Position numbers and translations under genes: made by a program | DNA from: Acidiphilium sp. | Lineage (GTDB): Bacteria; Pseudomonadota; Alphaproteobacteria; Acetobacterales; Acetobacteraceae | Reading direction: 5' to 3' | Assembly: GCA_028688905.1 (NCBI GenBank) | Contig: JAQTXH010000005.1 | Span: forward strand, 124,001 to 188,000 | Length of the DNA stretch: 64,000 nucleotides | The notes under the pieces: generated by a model | What the model saw: only the letters and a program-made list of their open reading frames with translations | What the model was told of the DNA's origin: nothing | Databases searched by the model: none | In this document: piece after piece, positions 27,462-35,904 of the stretch | Layout: the number at the start of each line of letters is the position of its first letter | How positions within the stretch are numbered: position 1 is the stretch's first letter

Positions 27462-28001
27462 ATGCACAACAGTTCAACTCTCTTAGGTCGACCCGACTTA
27501 GTCACTGAGCACCTGTTGCTCCGCCGCCCGAATGAAGGGGATCTAGGCACCATTGTCTGTATCGTCGGAGACTGGGAAGTCGCTCGTCGCTTAGCTCGTG
27601 TTCCGCATCCCTACAACCTGCACGATGCTAGATTTTTCTTAGAACAGGTCGTGTCCAGCGAATGGGTCTGGACGATAACTATGCAAGGCTCTGACGAACT
27701 GATCGGCGTGGTTGGCCTGACACCGGAAGAGGGTGCGAATACCGCTGAACTGGGCTACTGGCTCTCACGCGCCCATTGGGGCCGGGGGATCATGACGGAG
27801 GCTGCGAGAGCCATCGTGTCCTACGGCTTCGACAGATTAGGACTTATCTACATCACCTCCGGCTATTTTGAAGACAATTCTGCGTCGGGCCGCGTGCTTG
27901 AAAAGCTTGGTTTCCTAGAGACTGGCCGGGCCGCGCGGCCCTGCCTTGCTGCCGGCTGCGACGTACCCTCGGTCGAGATGAGCTTGCTCCCGCTGGATTG
28001 A
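27462..28001 (+). CDS. GNAT-family N-acetyltransferase (RimJ/RimL-like)
   Basis: 179 aa. The pattern is that of RimJ/RimL-type GNATs: ERLxLRRP-like LVTEHLLLRRPNEGDL at the start, ELGYWLSRAHWGRGIMTEAARAIVSYGFD (motif A with the acetyl-CoA pyrophosphate loop) and NSASGRVLEKLGFLETG (motif B). The usual ribosome site is weak (GCGGAG touches the ATG), so a slightly later start cannot be excluded. Codon use is less GC-biased than the core genes nearby and the gene lies in an eroded patch beside a tRNA, so it is probably part of an acquired segment. Substrate unknown. Confidence 0.85.
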   Translation: MHNSSTLLGRPDLVTEHLLLRRPNEGDLGTIVCIVGDWEVARRLARVPHPYNLHDARFFLEQVVSSEWVWTITMQGSDELIGVVGLTPEEGANTAELGYWLSRAHWGRGIMTEAARAIVSYGFDRLGLIYITSGYFEDNSASGRVLEKLGFLETGRAARPCLAAGCDVPSVEMSLLPLD

Positions 28002-28599
28002 GTTCAGCAAACAGACGGTCATTGAACGCCCGGCTTTTGCTTGCTGTGGTGCTGCTCTCGATAATAGTCGATAGCACTTTGGGCGACGACGTAGTCATCA
28101 GTTCGAGCGAACCCTGATATTCGCCGCAAGGTCGGCTTTACTCACGCCAGATTCCATAACCGGTCATTCTGCTCTCCGCCCATTGTGGAGGTTCCGAAAA
28201 TAAGCGAACCCCACATCTTTTTCGACAATTACCTCTAAAATTGTACTTCGCACATGCTTGGTGCGTGGCTGTTGAAATGTGCATCATCACGCAGTAGCCC
28301 GAGCTTGAAGTCTGCCCCGCTCGTGAAATATTTTTTCGGTTGAGCAGTAAACCGACTTGGGATGGATCGTCGACATCCTGATCCGTCAGCGTCTGCGCTA
28401 TGATCATGCCTCCGGCAACTTCGCCGCCCGGCGGCTGACTGTGGTGTGATCCGGTGCCGAAAGCGTCAGGCTCATCCGTCTGTTGCCCCCCGAAAGGGCG
28501 GTCGACGAGGGTTTAGCTACCACACATGGCTACCATACCCCCGGCAACCCGCCGAATGACACCGAGAAAGCCTTATAAACCAGATGGTTATGATACGAT
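28002..28599. other. Eroded region between GNAT gene and tRNA-Gln
   Basis: About 600 bases holding a transposase remnant (separately annotated) and other unrecognised broken frames, for example a minus-strand stretch near 28020-28135 reading RTDDYVVAQSAIDYYREQHH before a stop. Nothing here has a full gene. The patch lies on the 3' side of the tRNA-Gln gene, the usual side for integrated elements. Confidence 0.5.
28320..28455 (-). pseudogene. IS5-type transposase remnant
   Basis: On the minus strand the sequence encodes GGEVAGGMIIAQTLTDQDVDDPSQVGLLL in part; the LTDQDVDDPSQVGxLL block is characteristic, from memory, of IS5/IS1182-like transposases just before the second catalytic segment. Beyond Asn-Arg-Lys the similarity stops, and no inverted repeats or complete frame remain, so this is a fossil of an insertion. 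Confidence 0.55.
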
Positions 28600-28673
28600 T
28601 GGCTGGGGGACCTGGATTCGAACCAAGGCTGTCCGGGTCAGAGCCGGAAGTTCTACCGCTAAACTATCCCCCA
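28600..28673 (-). tRNA. tRNA-Gln (anticodon CTG)
   Basis: The minus strand folds as a standard tRNA: acceptor arms TGGGGGA and TCCCCCA, D-arm with AGCGGTAGAAC, anticodon stem TCCGG/CCGGA around the loop CTCTGAC (anticodon CTG), T-arm with GGTTCGAATCC, discriminator G and an encoded CCA (28600-28602). Length 74 nt with CCA. No sign of an intron or mutation. Confidence 0.95.
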
Positions 28674-28803
28674 AGCGGATCGCGCGTGGCCAGCGCTGCG
28701 TAGCATCACGCGCCGTGCGAAGCAATCGAGCGGATGTGTGCGGGGTCATTTCTCAGGAGGGTGCAATTCTGGCTTGCTCTCCGGCCATGGGTGCGCCCAT
28801 TAT

Positions 28804-29910
28804 ATGAATGTCATGGCAAGCGACTGCGCCCTGCCGACCCACCCGGCCATCGGCCGGAGCACGACCGAGCGACGCGGCAGTCCTGGCCATGCGCCGGCGG
28901 AGCGTCGTACGCGGCCGCCAGCCTATGCTGCGATCGACCTTGGGACCAATAATTGCCGAATGCTGGTGGGCGTACCGAGCGGGGGTGGCTTTCATGTGCT
29001 GGACAGTTTCAGCCGCGTGGTTCGCCTGGGCGAAGGGCTGTACCGCACCGGTACGCTGTCCGACGACGCGATGAACCGGGCGATCGACGCGCTTGGTACG
29101 TGCGCGGAACGGTTACGGCGCTGGCAGGTCAGCGATGTTCGGGCGATCGCGACCGAGGCCTGTCGCCAGGCGGAAAACGGTGCTGCTTTCGTCGCCCGCG
29201 CCCGTGCCGCGACAGGATTGCCGATCGAAACCATTTCGCCGCGCGAGGAGGTTGGTCTCGCCATGGAAAGCTGCGCCTCGCTGATCAACCAGGCCGAGCG
29301 GCGGGCGTTGCTGTTCGACATCGGCGGCGGCTCGACCGAAATTGCCTGGGTGCGGGTACCCGGCAGCCATACCCAGGCCGATCGTAGCTTGCCGCAACTG
29401 ATCGGGTACCACACCATTCCTGTCGGCGTGGTCACGCTCTCCGAGCGTTGCGCCGGGTGGTGCGAAAGCGAGGCGGGGTTTGCCGCCGTGGTCGAGGAAA
29501 TCAAGGCGCTGCTGCGGCCGTTCGAGCAAATCCACCGGATCGGCCAGGAAATCCGTCAGGGAGGGGTGCGGCTGGTCGGCACCAGCGGTACTGTGACCAC
29601 CATCGCGGGCATTGCCCTCAATCTCGACCGCTATCGCCGCGGCGCGATCGACGGTGCGGTACTGCCGCGGGGGTTGGTGGCGTCAGGCCTCGCTGCGATC
29701 CGCGCGATGGGCCGCGCCGGACTTGGTGAACACCCGTGCATCGGCCCGGATCGGGTCGATTTCGTACTGCCGGGCTGCGCGATTTTCGCTGCAATCGAGG
29801 ACATGTGGCCGGCCAGCGACCTTGCCGTGGCCGATCGCGGCTTGCGCGAGGGTATGCTAATGCGGCTGATTCGCACCGCGCGCGCCCGGCCGCGCCCTTA
29901 TCAGGCATGA
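28804..29910 (+). CDS. ppx: Ppx/GppA family exopolyphosphatase
   Basis: 368 aa from the ATG at 28804; ATG at 28813 is equally possible, and a GTG at 28738 is in frame. The protein is an ASKHA-fold phosphatase: phosphate-1 motif AAIDLGTNNCRMLV, phosphate-2 motif LLFDIGGGSTEIAW, and the adenosine-like block LVGTSGTVTTIAGIAL. Such enzymes degrade inorganic polyphosphate or (p)ppGpp pentaphosphate. The C-terminal HD domain of long Ppx is absent, giving the short form. The C-terminus reads VADRGLREGMLMRL as expected. rlmE follows 13 bases after its stop. Confidence 0.9.
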   Translation: MNVMASDCALPTHPAIGRSTTERRGSPGHAPAERRTRPPAYAAIDLGTNNCRMLVGVPSGGGFHVLDSFSRVVRLGEGLYRTGTLSDDAMNRAIDALGTCAERLRRWQVSDVRAIATEACRQAENGAAFVARARAATGLPIETISPREEVGLAMESCASLINQAERRALLFDIGGGSTEIAWVRVPGSHTQADRSLPQLIGYHTIPVGVVTLSERCAGWCESEAGFAAVVEEIKALLRPFEQIHRIGQEIRQGGVRLVGTSGTVTTIAGIALNLDRYRRGAIDGAVLPRGLVASGLAAIRAMGRAGLGEHPCIGPDRVDFVLPGCAIFAAIEDMWPASDLAVADRGLREGMLMRLIRTARARPRPYQA

Positions 29911-29923
29911 ACAGTACCCCATA

Positions 29924-30595
29924 ATGACCGAAGATCTAACCCAAGGCCGACGCACCACGGTGCGACTCGAATCCGCGCGCAAGCACAAGCCCTCGTCGCA
30001 AAAATGGCTGACGCGCCAACTCAACGACCCCTATGTCGAGGCGGCGAAGGCGAAGGGGTATCGGTCGCGCGCTGCGTTCAAGCTGATCGAACTCGACGAA
30101 AAATTCTCCCTCATCGGCAAGGCGAGCCGGGTGGTTGATCTCGGCGCGGCACCCGGCGGATGGACCCAGATTTCGCTCGATCGGGGAGCGGCGCGGGTGG
30201 TGGGGATCGATCTGTTGCCGATCGATGCGATTGCCGGTGCCACGCTGTTGGAAGGTGACTTCCAGGACGCGGCGATGGAGGCAGCGTTGCGCGCGGCACT
30301 TGGCGGCCGCGCCGATCTTGTGTTGTCGGACATGGCGCCTAACACCACGGGACACATGGCGACCGATCATATGCGGATTATGGGGTTGGCCGAACTCGCA
30401 CTCGATTTTGCGTTCAAAACCTTGGAACCCGGCGGCGGGTTCGTCACCAAATTGTTTCAAGGGGGTGCCGAGGGCAGCATGCTGGCACTGCTGAAACGGC
30501 GATTTGCCGTGGTGCGGCACGCGAAGCCGGCCGCCAGCCGCAAGGACAGCCGCGAGTTGTATCTCGTTGCGACCGGCTACCGCCCGGAAGCGTAA
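29924..30595 (+). CDS. rlmE: 23S rRNA (uridine-2'-O)-methyltransferase RlmE
   Basis: 223 aa. RlmE (FtsJ/RrmJ) methylates the 2'-O of U2552 in the A-loop of 23S rRNA. The SAM site is VVDLGAAPGGW (71-80), and the K-D-K-E catalytic set is at Lys53, Asp136 (LVLSDMAPN), Lys176 (FVTKLFQG) and Glu211. The N-terminal basic extension with SARKHKPSSQKWLTRQLNDPY is usual. Pairing of ppx/gppA with rlmE is common in alphaproteobacteria. Confidence 0.95.
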   Translation: MTEDLTQGRRTTVRLESARKHKPSSQKWLTRQLNDPYVEAAKAKGYRSRAAFKLIELDEKFSLIGKASRVVDLGAAPGGWTQISLDRGAARVVGIDLLPIDAIAGATLLEGDFQDAAMEAALRAALGGRADLVLSDMAPNTTGHMATDHMRIMGLAELALDFAFKTLEPGGGFVTKLFQGGAEGSMLALLKRRFAVVRHAKPAASRKDSRELYLVATGYRPEA

Positions 30596-30607
30596 CGAAA
30601 CCGGGAC

Positions 30608-31768
30608 TCATAAAAAGGTTTTGCTTTTTTTTTCATGAAGAAGCGCTTCGAGCTTGCCTAGGCTTTCTGCCTTGCCGGGCAAGCAATCCCGAGTCAGCCA
30701 CCAGTCCCGCGCCGCTGCCAAGGCCTCGCCCAGTGCGCGACCGGGCATCGCACCCAAAGCCAGTGCATCGCGACCCATGAGTGGAAACACCGGGCGCGGC
30801 ATCGCCACGAGGCGGGCACGAAGGCCGCTGCGATCGGCATCGGTGGCCAACCAAGTGCGATCGACCAACGCCCCTGTCTCCCAATCGGCTAGAGCGCGGC
30901 GGCAGGTGGCGGCATCGGCATCGGGCGGCAGCAAGGGCGCGGTCGCCAAAGTGGTGAGCCGGCTGCGTTCGGCGTCGGATAATTTCAGCCGGTCCGCGGT
31001 GGCCGGATCATCCGGCATCAAGGCGGCGAACCGCAGCAAAGGATCGACCGGTGCGGCGCGTGCAATCATGATATCGAGCGTATCAAGCGGTTGCGCTTCG
31101 GGTAGAATGACCGCCATGACGCCGGTTTCGCACATCAGATGCAGGGCGGCGCGGGGATTGGGGGCCGCCAGAATTTTTTTGAGTTCCTGCCACACCCGCT
31201 CGGCCGAAAGCTGGCTCAGCCCGGCCCGTGACGCGGCAATCGCGGCAATCGCCGGTGCATCGGGTTCGCCGCGCGCGTATCGGGCAAAGAACCGGAAAAA
31301 CCGCAAAATTCGCAAGTAGTCTTCGGCGATGCGGATGGCGGGTTTGCCGACGAACCGCACGACTCCGGCGGCCAGATCGGCCTGACCACCAAAATAGTCA
31401 AATATCGTACCGGCGCGATCCATCGACATCGCATTGATGGTGAAATCGCGCCGCGCCGCATCGGCCTGCCAATCGTCGATGAAGGCGACCACGGCCCGCC
31501 GTCCGTCGGTCTCGATATCCCGGCGCAGGGTGGTGATTTCGAAACTCTGGTCGCCTGCCAGCGCGGTGACGGTGCCATGGGCGATGCCGGTCGGAATCGC
31601 CCGCAGCCCGGCGGCTTCGAGCCGGGCGATCACCGTTGCGGGCGGCAACGGGCTGGCAAGGTCGACATCCGATACCGGCAGACCCGCGATTTGGTCGCGC
31701 ACCACCCCACCGACGATGCGGGCTTCCGGAAGGACATTCCATACGGCTGCAAGACCCGATTTATCCAT
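30608..31768 (-). CDS. cca: CCA tRNA nucleotidyltransferase / poly(A) polymerase family
   Basis: 386 aa from the ATG at 31768, which has a good AGGAG five bases upstream; the open frame extends 60 bases further but without need. Class II nucleotidyltransferase head: GGVVRDQIAG, catalytic DVDLA, RRDFTINAMSMD, then EDYLRILRFFRFFARY and the neck domain. The enzyme adds or repairs the 3' CCA of tRNAs. The 3' end contains the run coding KKSKTF, read from a long stretch of T on the plus strand, 12 bases from the convergent rlmE stop. Assignment as cca versus pcnB is by length and is not certain. Confidence 0.88.
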   Translation of the reverse strand: MDKSGLAAVWNVLPEARIVGGVVRDQIAGLPVSDVDLASPLPPATVIARLEAAGLRAIPTGIAHGTVTALAGDQSFEITTLRRDIETDGRRAVVAFIDDWQADAARRDFTINAMSMDRAGTIFDYFGGQADLAAGVVRFVGKPAIRIAEDYLRILRFFRFFARYARGEPDAPAIAAIAASRAGLSQLSAERVWQELKKILAAPNPRAALHLMCETGVMAVILPEAQPLDTLDIMIARAAPVDPLLRFAALMPDDPATADRLKLSDAERSRLTTLATAPLLPPDADAATCRRALADWETGALVDRTWLATDADRSGLRARLVAMPRPVFPLMGRDALALGAMPGRALGEALAAARDWWLTRDCLPGKAESLGKLEALLHEKKSKTFL

Positions 31769-32129
31769 GAAGCTCCTGGCACGGATTCGTTGCGACAACC
31801 CATTTGCGGCAACGTGGAACAAAAACATACCGCATTATCGTTTTGTTAATCGTCGTCTGCAATCATCCGTCCACCGCATGGAAGGGGGCCATCCACCTGC
31901 GGCGTTGGTGCAAGTCAGATCGTTTTAACCAGGAGTCAGGGCAAAAATTTCTCCGCCGCAAGCAGCGCGTTGCTGGTGTCCGATCACGGTTTTGTTATCA
32001 GTGATGACATCGATGGATAACTATTCGCGATTGTATCGTTAGAAACAATCTGCAATAATTACGGTTGCGGTCAGATCTCATCGATCTGGCGCAAAAACAA
32101 TACTCATAACAATTGTACTCGGGAACTTC
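31769..32129. other. Divergent promoter region
   Basis: 361 AT-rich bases between cca (minus) and the lipoprotein gene (plus). Nothing gene-like was recognised. Promoters for both genes must lie here; no clear consensus was identified by eye. Confidence 0.45.
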
Positions 32130-32615
32130 ATGTTAAATCATTCAATAATGCGGTTTTTGCCGCTTGTAATACTGTTTCCAATTGTTGGATGCGCATCCAT
32201 CGTGGACGGCACCAGGCAGACGTTATCGGTCGAAACGATTTCGGATGGCCAGTCCGTCGCCGGCGCGCAATGCAGCCTTAAAAGTAACAAGGGAACTTGG
32301 TTCGTCAACACACCTGGTACTGTCAGCGTGCATCGGGGCTATGACAAGCTGAACGTAAAATGTGCCAAGTCCGGCTATCAACCGGGGATCGAAGCGGTCG
32401 CCTCATCGACCAAGGGAATGGCGTTCGGAAATATTTTGTTCGGAGGGATCATCGGTGCCGGCGTCGATATGAGCACCGGAGCGGCATATGATTACCCCGA
32501 TCTGATCAAAGTGCCGATCCAACCCATCATGGCGGCAACAGGGGTGCCCGCGGCTGTATCGGTGCCCGCGCCGGTATCGATGTCGGGCAAAACCTCCACG
32601 CAACCTGTCGATTGA
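32130..32615 (+). CDS. Small lipoprotein with glycine-zipper-like segment
   Basis: 161 aa. Signal peptide with lipobox IVGC (Cys21), then a beta-rich domain (VDGTRQTLSVETISDGQSVAGAQC) resembling small envelope lipoproteins in which SVETxxxGxxVAGAxC and GTWFVNTPGTVxVHR are conserved. A glycine-rich hydrophobic stretch MAFGNILFGGIIGAGVDMSTG (about residues 94-114) is typical of this group. The tail is Pro/Val/Ala/Ser-rich. The role is unknown; the gene has its own promoter region and no obvious operon partner. Confidence 0.7.
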   Translation: MLNHSIMRFLPLVILFPIVGCASIVDGTRQTLSVETISDGQSVAGAQCSLKSNKGTWFVNTPGTVSVHRGYDKLNVKCAKSGYQPGIEAVASSTKGMAFGNILFGGIIGAGVDMSTGAAYDYPDLIKVPIQPIMAATGVPAAVSVPAPVSMSGKTSTQPVD

Positions 32616-32621
32616 ACAGGT

Positions 32622-33200
32622 CTACGATGCACGCAGAGCTACGGCCAACCGGTACAATATCCAGGCGGTCACCCCCCAGATGACGTGATCCGGATGGGGC
32701 CAGACCGGGAAATCGCGGGTGCCGCCCTGCCAGGTACCGCGACGCCATTCGGGAAGCGCGGGGTCGAGCAATGTCGCGAGGGGGAGGGGGAAAATTGCGG
32801 CCACTTCGCCGGGGGCGGCGGCGAAGTGAGGATCGCCATGAATCAGCGCGGTGATCGGGGTGATGTGAAATCCGGTGCCGGTCGCGAAATCGTCCAGCCG
32901 GCCAATTATGTCGACCAGCGTGGGGTCAAGGCCGATTTCCTCCTGGGCTTCGCGCAAGGCGGCGGTTTCCGGCGACACATCGGTGGGATCGATCGTCCCA
33001 CCCGGCAACGCGACCTGACCGGCGTGATGCACCAGATGGACGGATCGCCTGGTCAGCCAGACACCGCGCGCCGGCTCGATGGCAACCAGAACCGCCGCCG
33101 CTCGCACGCGATCCGCCACGCGCCGATTGTCGGTGCCTAAATCGCACACAGTAAAAACCACCCGTCGCGCCAACCGGCGGCGAATTTCGCCTGAAGTCAT
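32622..33200 (-). CDS. CoA-pyrophosphatase-type Nudix hydrolase
   Basis: 192 aa from the ATG at 33200 (an upstream extension to 33296 lacks homology). The sequence HHAGQVALPGGTIDPTD...ETAALREAQEEIGL combines the CoA-pyrophosphatase (NudL/PCD1-like) pre-motif with the Nudix box RExxEE. The enzyme would cleave CoA or related dinucleotides, perhaps oxidised CoA. It ends 6 bases after the opposite lipoprotein gene stop (convergent). The upstream neighbour DUF1285 starts 35 bases before it on the same strand, so both may be one transcript, as in other alphaproteobacteria. Confidence 0.85.
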   Translation of the reverse strand: MTSGEIRRRLARRVVFTVCDLGTDNRRVADRVRAAAVLVAIEPARGVWLTRRSVHLVHHAGQVALPGGTIDPTDVSPETAALREAQEEIGLDPTLVDIIGRLDDFATGTGFHITPITALIHGDPHFAAAPGEVAAIFPLPLATLLDPALPEWRRGTWQGGTRDFPVWPHPDHVIWGVTAWILYRLAVALRAS

Positions 33201-33234
33201 CACCCTGCCAGTTTGAACCGACCGGGTCGTCGGA

Positions 33235-33852
33235 TCAATCAGAGCAAGTCGCCAGTTCCCCCAGAGAGAAAAACCTGCCCTGGCTCCAGACGCCAAGCAC
33301 CCGTTTGCCGAACTTTATGCCGGGTTCGGCCAGGGCGACAAGCTCGTAATAAACCGAGCGGCAGATCCGCGCCTCGATCGGAAACCCTCCGGCACCTGCA
33401 CGCACATGCAAATAAGGCGTCGGTTCGCAGGTCAGCAGATCATGGGCGACCCGCAACGGGTGATCGGCACCGGCGATAATCACCTGATCGATATTGGTGC
33501 GAAACTGTAGGACTTGCGAGCGACCTTCACCGCTCCAGTCGAGCCCGACCGCAACGAAGGGTGCGTCCTCCACCGCGATTCGACCGCGTTCGGCGGGAGT
33601 TTCGAGCAGAAATTCTCCGTCGGCATTGCGTTTGAGCACGCTCGCAAACAGGCAGACCATCGATTTCCGGCCGATCGGCGAGCCGCGATACAGCCACGTA
33701 CCATCGCGGCGGATGATGAACGGCAGATCGCCGCAATCGACCGGCGCGTGGCGGTCCGGCCCAGCGGACGCATTGCGCGAATGGGCCGGCCGCAAGGAAA
33801 CCGTCTCGGCACTGGCCGTCGCGCCGTTGTTCTTTATGCCGTTCTGCGCCAT
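33235..33852 (-). CDS. DUF1285 family protein
   Basis: 205 aa from the ATG at 33852; a GTG at 33909 (19 residues longer) is possible. The family pattern is complete: VDCGDLPFIIRRDGTWLYRGSPIGR, MVCLFASVLKRNADGEFLLETPAE, VEDAPFVAVGLD, and a C-terminal ICRSVYYELVALA helix. DUF1285 proteins are small cytosolic proteins of unknown function often next to a Nudix or MoxR gene. The first residues are basic/Asn-rich and not conserved. A divergent promoter region separates it from moxR (about 170 bases). Confidence 0.8.
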   Translation of the reverse strand: MAQNGIKNNGATASAETVSLRPAHSRNASAGPDRHAPVDCGDLPFIIRRDGTWLYRGSPIGRKSMVCLFASVLKRNADGEFLLETPAERGRIAVEDAPFVAVGLDWSGEGRSQVLQFRTNIDQVIIAGADHPLRVAHDLLTCEPTPYLHVRAGAGGFPIEARICRSVYYELVALAEPGIKFGKRVLGVWSQGRFFSLGELATCSD

Positions 33853-34019
33853 GTTCCCGTTGGAGGGAAAAATGGGCGAACGGCCTGCGTTGCGATGAAA
33901 ATCGTTCACAATCCTTAGCCTCTATGCTTCGATCTGACCGTTCATACGTATCCATACGTGCTTGTTCATGTGGATATAGGCAGGCGGCTCTCCCGGGAAA
34001 ACCACACAGGCGATCACAA

Positions 34020-35048
34020 ATGACCAGCATATTGCAAAATGGTGTCGGCGAAGCAAACCTTGTTACGGAGTCGGACATCCTGGCGCGGTTCGCCGTAACC
34101 ACCGCCCGGCTGGCGGTGGCGCGCGATGAGGTGCGGCGGGTGATCCTGGGTCAGGATGCGGTGATCGAGCAGTGCCTCGCCGCTATCCTGTCCGGCGGTC
34201 ATGCGTTGATCGTCGGCGTGCCAGGTCTCGGCAAGACCAAGCTGGTCGAGGCACTGGCGGCGGCGTTGGGGCTGGCGACGCGGCGAATTCAATGTACGCC
34301 AGATCTGATGCCGGGCGATATTCTGGGCAGCGAGGTGCTGGAGACCGACGCCAGTGGCACGCGCAGCTTCCGGTTCATCGAGGGTCCGGTGTTCACCGAA
34401 CTGCTGATGGCCGATGAAATCAACCGCGCCAGCCCGCGCACCCAGTCGGCATTGTTGCAGGCGATGGCGGAAAACCGCGTCGCGGTGGCCGGGCTGAACC
34501 GCGCGCTACCCGAACCGTTCCATGTGCTGGCAACCCAGAACCCGCTGGAACAGGAGGGTACCTACCCGCTGCCCGAGGCGCAGCTCGATCGGTTCCTGTT
34601 CGAAATCCGGATCGATTATCCAAGCCTGCCCGACGAACGGGCGATGCTGCTGGCGACCACCGGCGTCGCCCAGGCCGAGGTGCGCGCCGCCCTCGATCCG
34701 GCGGGGGTGCGGGCAGCACAGCATCTGGTGCGGGCGATGCCGGTAGGCGAGCAGGTGCTCGATGGAATTTTGCGCCTGGTGCGCGGCGCGCGGCCGGAAA
34801 CCCCGCTCATCCCCGAACTCGCCGAGGCGCTGGCCTGGGGGCCTGGACCGCGCGCCGCCCAGGCGCTGATGCTCGCCTGCCGCGCGCGCGCGCTGCTCGA
34901 TGGGCGGGAGGCACCGAGTCTCGACGACGTCGCCGCCCTGGCACCGCCGGTGCTGCGTCACCGGATGGGATTGTCCTTCGCGGCGCGGGCCGAGGGGGCC
35001 GGGGTCGAGGCATTGATCGGCCGGGTGGTGACCAAGGCGCTTGGATGA
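34020..35048 (+). CDS. MoxR-family AAA+ ATPase
   Basis: 342 aa from the ATG at 34020 (an in-frame ATG at 33924 gives an unlikely extension). Walker A GVPGLGKTKL, Walker B LLMADEINRASPRTQSALLQAM, sensor 1 VLATQNPLEQEGTYPLPEAQLDRF. MoxR ATPases act as chaperones in assembling or activating complexes, with VWA-domain partners. The following genes code for a DUF58 protein and two membrane proteins, the typical MoxR partner set. Start of the next gene overlaps the stop by eight bases. Confidence 0.93.
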   Translation: MTSILQNGVGEANLVTESDILARFAVTTARLAVARDEVRRVILGQDAVIEQCLAAILSGGHALIVGVPGLGKTKLVEALAAALGLATRRIQCTPDLMPGDILGSEVLETDASGTRSFRFIEGPVFTELLMADEINRASPRTQSALLQAMAENRVAVAGLNRALPEPFHVLATQNPLEQEGTYPLPEAQLDRFLFEIRIDYPSLPDERAMLLATTGVAQAEVRAALDPAGVRAAQHLVRAMPVGEQVLDGILRLVRGARPETPLIPELAEALAWGPGPRAAQALMLACRARALLDGREAPSLDDVAALAPPVLRHRMGLSFAARAEGAGVEALIGRVVTKALG

Positions 35049-35904
35049 TCGGCTTCCCTTCGTAAATGCGTCGCGCCGGCGGGTTGCGGCGGCGGAAGCC
35101 CTGGCGGCGCGATTGCCGGCGCTGGTGCTGGCGGCGCAGCGCCTTGCCGCGAGTGCCGCCCCTGGCCGGCACGGCCGGCGGCGGCCCGGTGCGGGTGAAC
35201 AATTCTGGCAATATCGCGACGTGCGGGACGGCGATGCACCCCGCAGCATCGACTGGCGGCGCAGCGCGCGCGGCGAGCGGTTGTATGTGCGCGAGCGCGA
35301 GTGGGAATCGGTCGAAACCCTGGTGATCGACATCCAGGATCATCCGGGAATGGGGTTTTCCAGTCAGCGCGGCGGCGAGACCAAACGCGACCGGGCGATG
35401 CTGCTCGGCCTCGCTCTCGCCGCCCTGGCGCTGGATGGTGGCGAGCGGGTGGCTCTGTTCGGCCGCACCCCGGCCTGCGTCGGGCCGGGCGCGCTCGATC
35501 GCCTCGCCGCCGGGTTTTTGCTCCCCGCCGCCGCGACGCCGCCGCCCGGACGGCTGGCGATGATCGGCGACTTCCTCGATCCGGCCGATGCACTCGCCGC
35601 CGACCTGGCACGGCATGGCGCGGCGGCACGCGGCGGCACCCTGCTTCACCTGCTCGATCCCGCCGAGTGCGAATTTCCCTATCGCGGCCGGGTTCTGTTC
35701 GAGGTCGCGACCGGTGACCCGCCGGAGGACATCGCCCGCGCCGAGGATGTCGCCGCCGCTTACCGCGCCCGGATCGCGGCACAACGCGCCCTCGTGGTCG
35801 GCGCGGCGGAGGCGGCGCGGCTGGTGCCGGTGTTTCACCGCACCGATGCATCGCCCGGCCCGGCCTTGGCGGCGCTTCGTGCTGCGCTGGAGCCGGTGGC
35901 ATGA
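35041..35904 (+). CDS. DUF58 (VWA-like) protein
   Basis: 287 aa, starting at TTG (35041) within the moxR stop; no ATG would keep the conserved head. The core DUF58 signature is QYRDVRDGDAPRSIDWRRSARGERLYVREREWE, followed by the VWA-like strand ETLVIDIQD (metal-site Asp) and a long Ala/Leu helix. DUF58 proteins are VWA relatives thought to work with MoxR. The ATGA overlap with the next gene confirms co-expression. Partner substrates are unknown. Confidence 0.85.
   Translation: MDDRLPFVNASRRRVAAAEALAARLPALVLAAQRLAASAAPGRHGRRRPGAGEQFWQYRDVRDGDAPRSIDWRRSARGERLYVREREWESVETLVIDIQDHPGMGFSSQRGGETKRDRAMLLGLALAALALDGGERVALFGRTPACVGPGALDRLAAGFLLPAAATPPPGRLAMIGDFLDPADALAADLARHGAAARGGTLLHLLDPAECEFPYRGRVLFEVATGDPPEDIARAEDVAAAYRARIAAQRALVVGAAEAARLVPVFHRTDASPGPALAALRAALEPVA

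Noticed and set aside
28526-28807. Plus-strand frame over tRNA-Gln
   Set aside because: Overlaps a perfect tRNA on the other strand and has no homology.
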